The notes beneath the pieces are model-generated. The model did no database searches, had not been told where the DNA came from, and saw nothing but the letters and a program-made list of their open reading frames with translations. Below, piece by piece: positions 34,221 to 40,016 of a stretch of DNA of 40,016 bases (its first letter is position 1; each line of letters opens with the position of its first letter). The stretch is from positions 1-40,016 of the forward strand of contig JACQGM010000334.1 of the NCBI GenBank assembly GCA_016199585.1, in the 5' to 3' direction. The stretch is from Armatimonadota bacterium. Lineage in GTDB: Bacteria > Armatimonadota > JAAZEB01. Position numbers and translations under genes: made by a program.

Positions 34221-35786
34221 ATGACAGATGAGGATGCCGGACGGGATGCGTTGTTGGAGAGCCTCCACAACCTGGAGGCGCGTGCCCTGTCGGCATTGGA
34301 GAAGAGCACCCGGGCGGACGAGCGCGCCCTCGTGGAGGCGACCGGCCTCCACGAGGCGCAGGTGCGTACCGCGATGGGCTGGCTGTTGAGTAAGAACCTG
34401 GTCGAGGTGGCGCGCGAGGAGACGCGCCGCGAGGTGCGCCTCACCGACGCCGGGCGCGACACCGTGGCGCGCGGCACCCCCGAGGAGCGCATCTGGAAGC
34501 GCCTCCGCTCGGCCGGGCCGACGCAGATGGACGCGCTGATGGAAGCGTCCGGCGTCGAGAAGGAGGATCGGAGCGGTGCCGTCGGCACGCTGCGCGCCGC
34601 CAAGGCGATCACTATCGGCCCCGGCGGCATCGTCGCGGCCCCCGACGGCCCGGAGCCGGAGGCGATCGCGCGTGACCGCGGCCTCCTGCGCGCCGCCCAG
34701 GAGCGCGAGCCGGCGCCCCTGGAGAGCTTTGCCGCCGCGGAGCAGCAGCGCCTGCAGGAGATGGCAGGCGGCAAGCGCAAGGGGAAGGGCCTGGTCTCCA
34801 TTGACCTGCGCCGCGAGCGCACGTTCGTGCTGACCCCGGAGGGACAGGCGATCGCGCGCCTTCTCGCCGAGCGCGGCTTCCGCGAGGAGGTCTCGCAGCT
34901 CACGCCGGAGATGCTGCAGGACGGCTCGTGGCGCAACGTGCGCTTCCGCTCCTACTACATCGGGCTGCAGCCCCCGCGCAGTCTGGCCGGGAAGAAAAAC
35001 TCCTACGGGCAGTTCCTCTCCTTCGTGCGCAGCAAGCTGCTGGCGATGGGCTTCACCGAGATGCGCGGCTCCATGGTCGAGAACGAGTTCTGGGACATGG
35101 ACGCCCTCTACATGCCCCAGTTCCACCCGGCGCGCAACGTCCACGATGTCTACTACGTGAAGGAGCCGGAGTACTCCGACCCGGTGGCCGAGCCCTTCGC
35201 CTCGCGCGTGGCGGCCGCGCACGAGAACGGCGGCGACACCGGCTCGCGCGGCTGGGAGTACCGCTTCGATCCCCTGCGCAGCCGGCGGCTGATCCTGCGC
35301 TCGCAGGGCACGGCGCTCTCGGCGCGCGCGCTCGCCTCCGGCCCGAAGGTGCCGGGGAAGTACTTCGCCATCGCCCGCTGCTTCCGCTACGACCAGGTGG
35401 ATGCCACCCACGCCAGCGACTTCTTCCAGGTGGAGGGGATCGTCCTGGCGGAGAAGGTGAACTTCCGCACGCTGCTAGGCCTGCTGAAGCTGTTCGCCGT
35501 GGAGATCGCCCGCGCCACCGAGGTCGAGTTCGCGCCGGCCTATTTCCCGTTCACCGAGCCCTCGGTGGAGATGCACGCCCGGCACCCAAGCCTGGGCTGG
35601 ATGGAGCTGGGCGGCGCCGGCCTCTTCCGCCCGGAGGTGAGAGAGCCGCTCGGCGTGAATGTGCCGGTCATCGCCTGGGGCCTGGGCATCGACCGCATGG
35701 CGATGCTCGCCCTCGGCCTCCACGACATTCGCGATCTCTTCTCCGCGGACCTGGACCTGGTGCGGACGCGGAAGTCGGTGCTATAG
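34221..35786 (+). CDS. pheS: phenylalanyl-tRNA synthetase alpha subunit, archaeal/eukaryotic type
   Basis: ATG 34221 gives 521 residues; GCAGG is 5 nt upstream and AGGAGG lies further out. The track's upstream 72 residues cross repeat DNA. The N-terminal 200 residues are winged-helix repeats (ALVEATGLHEAQVRTAMGWLLSKNLVEV, RSGAVGTLRAAKAI). These are the mark of the cytosolic/archaeal alpha subunit rather than the short coiled coil of bacterial PheS. The class II core follows: LRSQGTALSARAL, motif 2 CFRYDQVDATHASDFFQVEG, and motif 3 AWGLGIDRMAML. It charges tRNA-Phe together with PheT, whose gene is about 2.5 kb downstream. Confidence 0.93.
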   Translation: MTDEDAGRDALLESLHNLEARALSALEKSTRADERALVEATGLHEAQVRTAMGWLLSKNLVEVAREETRREVRLTDAGRDTVARGTPEERIWKRLRSAGPTQMDALMEASGVEKEDRSGAVGTLRAAKAITIGPGGIVAAPDGPEPEAIARDRGLLRAAQEREPAPLESFAAAEQQRLQEMAGGKRKGKGLVSIDLRRERTFVLTPEGQAIARLLAERGFREEVSQLTPEMLQDGSWRNVRFRSYYIGLQPPRSLAGKKNSYGQFLSFVRSKLLAMGFTEMRGSMVENEFWDMDALYMPQFHPARNVHDVYYVKEPEYSDPVAEPFASRVAAAHENGGDTGSRGWEYRFDPLRSRRLILRSQGTALSARALASGPKVPGKYFAIARCFRYDQVDATHASDFFQVEGIVLAEKVNFRTLLGLLKLFAVEIARATEVEFAPAYFPFTEPSVEMHARHPSLGWMELGGAGLFRPEVREPLGVNVPVIAWGLGIDRMAMLALGLHDIRDLFSADLDLVRTRKSVL

Positions 35787-35821
35787 GCGTTGAACGTTGA
35801 ACGTCCGCCCGGAGTGATACC

Positions 35822-37576
35822 ATGGACACCGAACGCTTCCGACTGCGTGCGCTGCTGGCGGTGCTGCTGTGCCTCTCAGCGCTGGGACCGGTGTGGGGTG
35901 CGGCGGGTGGGGCACACCTGGTGGTGCTGCACCTCAACGACGTGCATGGGCAACTGGAGCCGGGGGTGACGGTCACCGGCGAGAGCGTGGGTGGGATGGC
36001 GCGGGTGGCAACGCTGGTGCGGCAGGTGCGGGCGGAGAACCCCGACCGGGTGCTGTTGCTGCACGCGGGTGACATCCTCTCGCGCGGCGATGCCCTCACG
36101 GTCCACGATGGCGGGGCCCTAAGCTTCCGGCTGCTGGAGATGATCGGCGTGGATGCCCTGGTGCCCGGGAACGGCGAGTTCTACTTCGGCCTGGACAACC
36201 TGATGCATCTGACCCGCCATGCGCGCGTCCCCGTGCTGTTCTCGAACCTGGCGCGCCGCTCCGATGGCAAGCGGCCCTTTGGGTCGTTCGTCGTCAAGCG
36301 CGTGGGTGGGGTGACGGTCGGGATCCTCGGGCTTGGATTCATCCGTGTGGAGCATCCCGCCTCGCGCACGCTGGAACTCCGCGACGCCATCGCGGAAGCC
36401 CGGCAGCGGGTGCCCGAGCTGCGCCCGCGCGTGGATCTGCTCATCGCGCTGACGCACATCGGCTTCGGCGCCGACCAGAAGCTGGCCGCCGAGGTGCCGG
36501 AGCTGGACCTGGTGGTGGGTGGGCACAGCCACACCCGCCTGCTGAAGCCACGGCGCGTGCCCCGGACGGGTGCCCCCGGCGAGGTGGTGGTGGTGCAGGC
36601 CGGCGAACTCACCCGCGACCTGGGACGGGTGGATATTGACCTGGAGCCGGACGGTTCGCGGATGCGCGTCGCCCGCATCGAGGCGAAGCCGCTGCCGGTG
36701 AACGCCGAGGTGCCGGAGGACCCGCGTATTGCCGCGGCCCTGAAGAAGGCCCGCGCGCCCATGGAGCGGGTGATCTTCGAGTCGGAGGTGGCCCTGGCCA
36801 ACCCGAAGGAGGGGGAGATCCCCGCGGGGCAATTCGTCGCCGAGGTGGTACGCCGTGAAGCCGGCGCGGACCTGGCGCTGCTGGACCGGGGCTCCGTGGC
36901 CGGCGATATCCGCCCCGGCAAGAACACCTGGGCAGACATCTATCGCATCCACCCCTGGCGCAACCGCGTGCTGCTGCTCACCAGCACCGGCGCGCAGGTG
37001 GTCGAGGCACTGGCGAAGCTGGATGCTCACTCCGGCGGGTGCATGTTCGGCAAGGAAAAGGGTGCCGTGCGCGACATGGTGGTTGGCGGCCGAGCCCTTG
37101 AGCCCGAGAAGCACTACCGTCTGGCGGTGGACCATTACCTCTACGGCACGATACCGATGCTACAGGCGATCCCGAGCCGCGATACGGGTCAGCGGATCGA
37201 TACACTCCTGGTGCGCCACCTGAAGCGCGTGAAGGTGCTGCGCACGGCGCCCACGGGCGGGCGTAAGATGTATGCAAACACGCAGCGTGGGCCGAGACGG
37301 AGCGCGGCCCCTACGAAGACACTGGGGCAGGGTCGCTGCTCCGTCCGCGACCACAACGCGCATTGCCAGCGGAGGACTCCCGCCCAACCCGGCCCGGCAG
37401 GATTCGCGCGAGCCAGGACAGAACCCGGGGCCTGGCAGGTCACGGGAGTAAGAGGGCGGATCCCGCCCCCGTCCTTGGCGCGGGCGCGTCTCGATCCGGG
37501 GGTAGCTCCCGGTCCGAGGCACGGCGTTCTGCGTCCTGGTGGGGTGCAGGACCGCGGTGGGAGTAGGTGGCAATGA
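35822..37576 (+). CDS. secreted 5'-nucleotidase-like metallophosphoesterase with altered catalytic motif and repeat-derived tail
   Basis: GGAG lies 7 nt before ATG 35822. The protein has a signal peptide (LLAVLLCLSALGPVWGAAGG), an N-terminal calcineurin-like domain and a C-terminal 5'-nucleotidase domain. Metal ligands are present: LHLNDVHGQ (D40, H42), HAGDILSRG (D84), N117, LTHIG (H212) and GGHSHT (H235, H237). The GNHE motif reads GNGE: G118 replaces the histidine that assists phosphoryl transfer in UshA. After residue about 478 the family similarity ends. About 100 Arg/Pro-rich residues follow, encoded by a dispersed repeat (NTQRGPRRSAAPTK) and intergenic-like DNA. The natural stop seems lost by repeat insertion. 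It lies between pheS and pheT. Confidence 0.83.
   Translation: MDTERFRLRALLAVLLCLSALGPVWGAAGGAHLVVLHLNDVHGQLEPGVTVTGESVGGMARVATLVRQVRAENPDRVLLLHAGDILSRGDALTVHDGGALSFRLLEMIGVDALVPGNGEFYFGLDNLMHLTRHARVPVLFSNLARRSDGKRPFGSFVVKRVGGVTVGILGLGFIRVEHPASRTLELRDAIAEARQRVPELRPRVDLLIALTHIGFGADQKLAAEVPELDLVVGGHSHTRLLKPRRVPRTGAPGEVVVVQAGELTRDLGRVDIDLEPDGSRMRVARIEAKPLPVNAEVPEDPRIAAALKKARAPMERVIFESEVALANPKEGEIPAGQFVAEVVRREAGADLALLDRGSVAGDIRPGKNTWADIYRIHPWRNRVLLLTSTGAQVVEALAKLDAHSGGCMFGKEKGAVRDMVVGGRALEPEKHYRLAVDHYLYGTIPMLQAIPSRDTGQRIDTLLVRHLKRVKVLRTAPTGGRKMYANTQRGPRRSAAPTKTLGQGRCSVRDHNAHCQRRTPAQPGPAGFARARTEPGAWQVTGVRGRIPPPSLARARLDPGVAPGPRHGVLRPGGVQDRGGSRWQ
37296..37345. repeat. dispersed repeat unit inside the 3' end of the nucleotidase-like gene
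   Basis: GACGGAGC (37296-37303) and GCTCCGTC (37338-37345) are inverted around GCGGCCCCTACGAAG. The unit resembles the interior of the MITE-like element at 15451 (GACGGAGCAGCGCCCCTACGAA) and the partial copy near 20933. It is read through in frame. Confidence 0.6.
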
Positions 37577-37920
37577 CCATAGTGGATGCAGACCGGAAGA
37601 TCGCCTTGTCGGAACTGCAAGATATGGCGAGCAGGTTGTTCGGCGACCTGGTCAAGGCGGTCGTTGATGTTCGGAAGCGGACCATGGTCGTGGATGCTGA
37701 GCTTCATGCCGACCAGGAGGCCTACCTGCTCGAAGAGGGGTCGGACCAGGACGACCTGTGGGGGATCAACCTTCACCCGGACCAGCCTGAGGAGGACTGG
37801 ATAGAGTTCGACTCGATGATCAACGTGAGACCCCGACAAGGGAATCCCTCGCGCGGGGTCCTCGATGAGGAGGTTCGCCGCGAGATCGCGAGCGTCGTCA
37901 ACGGCCTGGTGACGAGATGA
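37573..37920 (+). CDS. DUF5674 family protein
   Basis: The 115-residue protein (117 if the GTG at 37567 is used) matches DUF5674 as I know it: LFGDLVKAVVDVRKRTMVVDAELHADQEAYLLEEGS, DDLWGINLHP, then WIEFDSMINVRPRQGNPSRGV. These blocks are highly regular in the family, whose function is unknown. Conserved His, Glu and Asp residues hint at metal or nucleotide binding. The next gene overlaps by 4 nt (ATGA). Confidence 0.8.
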   Translation: MTIVDADRKIALSELQDMASRLFGDLVKAVVDVRKRTMVVDAELHADQEAYLLEEGSDQDDLWGINLHPDQPEEDWIEFDSMINVRPRQGNPSRGVLDEEVRREIASVVNGLVTR

Positions 37921-38285
37921 CGTACCAGCACAAGACACAGGCAGAGGGCGCATGGAACAAGCTCAGCCTGGTGGAGCAGATGGCCAACGTCGGCTCCGAG
38001 GTGGGCCGGGCAATCAACTGGCGGGAGAAGAGGCCGGAGTACGCCACGTCGTGCTTCTACCGCTCTCTTGAGCTGCTATCGCTGACTCTGGCCGACCCGA
38101 AGAACAAGGGCCGCCTGAAGGAGGTTGCCAGAGCCAAGGAACTCTGGACCGACTTCTTCTTCGGGGAGAACGTCTACCACTCCGACGCCGCCTCCTTCGA
38201 GCGCTACTTCTACGCCTTTGCCTGTGCCGCGCAGTTGCGCCGGCGGCAGGCGCGCTCCCACGCCATGGCATCCGAGGAAGGGTGA
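37917..38285 (+). CDS. small helical protein coupled to DUF5674
   Basis: The 122-residue protein is predicted mostly helical (LSLVEQMANVGSEVGRAINWREK, CFYRSLELLSLTLAD, RLKEVARAKELWTDFFFGENVYHSD). It overlaps the DUF5674 gene by 4 nt, so the two are made together. Small helical proteins of this kind appear beside DUF5674 in other bacteria, to my recollection. No function is known. It ends 16 nt before pheT. Confidence 0.65.
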   Translation: MTYQHKTQAEGAWNKLSLVEQMANVGSEVGRAINWREKRPEYATSCFYRSLELLSLTLADPKNKGRLKEVARAKELWTDFFFGENVYHSDAASFERYFYAFACAAQLRRRQARSHAMASEEG

Positions 38286-38301
38286 ACCATAGGATAGAGA
38301 C

Positions 38302-39996
38302 ATGCCGACGATTACTGCAAGATTGGATGACCTGCAGCACCTGATGGGCGAGACGCTCGCCGCGGCCGAGCTGGCGAAGCGGCTGCCGCTGGCGAAGGCC
38401 GAGCTGAAGCGCGACGAAGAGGGCGAGCTGACCATCGAGTTCAACGATACCAACCGGCCGGACCTCTGGTCGGCCGAGGGACTGGCCCGCCAACTGCGGG
38501 CCCACACCGAGGGCGGGCCCCAGGCCTATCCCTGCTTCGTGGTGCCAGCTCAGCCGGCAGTCGAACTTGGGGGCACCATTGAGGTGAGCCCCGGCCTGCG
38601 CGAGATCCGGCCCTACATCGCGGGCTTCGTGGTGAAGGGGATCACTATTACCGACGAGGGCCTGAAGCAGTTCATCCAGAGCCAGGAGAAGCTCTCCGAG
38701 AACTTCGGCAACAAGCGCTCGGCGGTCTCCATCGGTATTTACGACGCCGCGCGCATCGCCTGGCCGGTCCGCTACTGCGACGCCGACCCGCAGACCGCCG
38801 CCTTCGTGCCCCTCGGCTTCGACGAGCCGATGACGCTGCGCGAGATCCTGGAGCGCCATCCCAAGGGCATTGACTACCGCTACACCCTGGAGGGGCAGCC
38901 GCGCTATCCGCTCCTCATAGATGCCAAGGACGAGGTGCTCTCCTTCCCGCCGATCATCAACAGCCGCGCCCTGGGCGAGGTGAAGGTGGGCGACGACCAC
39001 CTCCTGGTGGAAGTGACCGGCAGCGAGATGCACCAGGTGATCCTGGCGTGCAACATCCTCGCGGCCAACGCCGTGGACCGCGGCGGCACCATCCACCCCG
39101 TCCGCTGCGCCCACCCCTACGACACACCCTTCGGGCGCGACGTGGTCACGCCGTTCGATTTCCAGGACACCGTGGCGGTCGAGGCGGCGGACGTGGCGGC
39201 GATGCTCGGGCAGGAGGTGCCGGTGGAGGCGCTGCGCCGGGGCCTGGCGGCCTACGGGCTGGGCGTCGAGGCGCGCGATGGCCGCCTCGTTGTCAGGCTG
39301 CCGCCCTATCGCCGCGACTACATGCACCCGGTAGACGCCATCGAGGACTATGCCATCAGCGCCGGCTACAACACCTTCGAGCCGGAGATGCCCGCCGAGT
39401 ACACCGTCGGCGAGCAGAGCGCCATCGAGGGGCTGGCCGACCAGGTGCGCGACCTGATGGTGGGACAGGGCTTCGCGGAGATCATGACCAACGTCCTCAC
39501 CGCGAAGCCCGACTCCACCACGCGCGTCGGCCTCCCCGAGGGGCGCGTCGTCGAGATTGACAACGTGATGTCGGAGCTGTACGCGGTGCTGCGCAACTCG
39601 CTGGTGCCGTCGCTGCTGCGCATGGAGAGCATCAGCTCGCGCGCCACCTACCCGCACCGCGTCTTCGAGCTGGGCGAGGTGCAGGTCTACGACGAAGGCG
39701 CCGACCTGAAGAGCCGCACGGAGGTCCGCCTGGGCGCCCTCATCGCGCACTCCGCCGCCAGCTTCTCCGAGGCGCACTCCTGCCTCGATGGCCTCCTCTA
39801 CTACCTGGACCGGAAGTACGAGCTGGCCCCCGTGGCGCACGGCACCTTCATCCCCGGCCGCGCGGGCGAGATCCGCATCGGCGGCCGCCCCGCCGGCTTC
39901 ATCGGCGAGGCACACCCCGCGGTGCTGGAGGAGTGGGGCATCGCCATGCCCTGCGCGCTGTTCGAGGTGGTGGTGGACGTGCTGGGGGAGGGGTGA
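38302..39996 (+). CDS. pheT: phenylalanyl-tRNA synthetase beta subunit, archaeal/eukaryotic type
   Basis: The 564-residue length is that of the archaeal beta subunit; the usual bacterial PheT is about 800. The opening MPTITARLDDLQHLMG, then IEFNDTNRPDLWSAEGLARQLR (B1 domain), VTGSEMHQVILACNILAANAVDRGGTIH (B3/B4, editing region), RLPPYRRDYMHPVDAIEDYAISAGYNTFEP (B5 region) and VFELGEVQVYDE (catalytic-like core) all fit that type. No tRNA-binding EMAP domain is present at the N-terminus, as expected for this type. It pairs with the archaeal-type pheS upstream, the two being split by four unrelated or unknown genes or repeats. Confidence 0.93.
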   Translation: MPTITARLDDLQHLMGETLAAAELAKRLPLAKAELKRDEEGELTIEFNDTNRPDLWSAEGLARQLRAHTEGGPQAYPCFVVPAQPAVELGGTIEVSPGLREIRPYIAGFVVKGITITDEGLKQFIQSQEKLSENFGNKRSAVSIGIYDAARIAWPVRYCDADPQTAAFVPLGFDEPMTLREILERHPKGIDYRYTLEGQPRYPLLIDAKDEVLSFPPIINSRALGEVKVGDDHLLVEVTGSEMHQVILACNILAANAVDRGGTIHPVRCAHPYDTPFGRDVVTPFDFQDTVAVEAADVAAMLGQEVPVEALRRGLAAYGLGVEARDGRLVVRLPPYRRDYMHPVDAIEDYAISAGYNTFEPEMPAEYTVGEQSAIEGLADQVRDLMVGQGFAEIMTNVLTAKPDSTTRVGLPEGRVVEIDNVMSELYAVLRNSLVPSLLRMESISSRATYPHRVFELGEVQVYDEGADLKSRTEVRLGALIAHSAASFSEAHSCLDGLLYYLDRKYELAPVAHGTFIPGRAGEIRIGGRPAGFIGEAHPAVLEEWGIAMPCALFEVVVDVLGEG

Positions 39997-40016
39997 GGGG
40001 CATAGGCGTTAACATA

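Overview
This is a GC-rich bacterial chromosome segment, dense with genes on both strands, with no rRNA, no tRNA and no complete insertion sequence seen. The gene set includes a SpoIVB-type (S55) protease-like protein, several uroporphyrinogen-decarboxylase-like proteins, a GH95-like glycosidase, large secreted sugar-binding proteins, a DUF4432 epimerase-like protein, a selenoprotein SelD, and the archaeal/eukaryotic type of phenylalanyl-tRNA synthetase. It points to an uncultured, polysaccharide-degrading lineage. Armatimonadota is my best guess, but this is inference from gene content only.

Layout. 1-2242: S55 peptidase-domain gene on the minus strand (runs off the left edge, TTG start, own promoter and a structured leader). 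2243-5437: solitary Type IIG-like restriction-methylation protein. 5585-9574: very large secreted carbohydrate-related protein. 9626-10239: VapBC-like toxin-antitoxin pair (minus). 10406-14992: three minus-strand genes (DegT aminotransferase, UroD-like, M28-like peptidase) whose two spacers each hold a copy of the same inverted repeat. 14993-15832: gene-poor gap with a transposase scrap, a MITE-like element with terminal inverted repeats and target duplication, and a near-consensus promoter. 15836-17416: WbdD-like methyltransferase-kinase fusion with a less GC-biased style than its neighbours. 17598-20897 (minus): DppA-type D-aminopeptidase, a shrunken LamG remnant, a tiny ORF and a tandem alpha/beta hydrolase. 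21141-25606 (plus, divergent): hydrolase, UroD-like protein and GH95-like glycosidase. 25625-28535: LysR regulator divergent from a selD-tauE pair. selD has an in-frame UGA (Sec17) and so is split in the ORF track. 28829-33882: DUF4432 protein, SRPBCC protein, a second toxin-antitoxin pair with an apparently leaderless promoter, a beta-propeller protein and a third UroD-like protein. 34221-39996: archaeal-type pheS and pheT, separated by a 5'-nucleotidase-like gene and a DUF5674/hypothetical pair.

How they fit together. The most coherent systems are: (i) a selenium module (SelD selenoprotein, TauE/SafE permease, LysR regulator); (ii) a sugar/peptide-scavenging set (GH95, secreted glycoside-binding protein, esterase-like hydrolases, DppA, M28, DUF4432); (iii) a surface-polysaccharide terminator-like enzyme apparently acquired next to a mobile repeat; (iv) defence/stress genes (Type IIG RM, two PIN toxin systems). 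Two genuine coding regions are missed or truncated in the ATG/GTG-style ORF track: the TTG-started S55 gene and the UGA-containing 5' end of selD.
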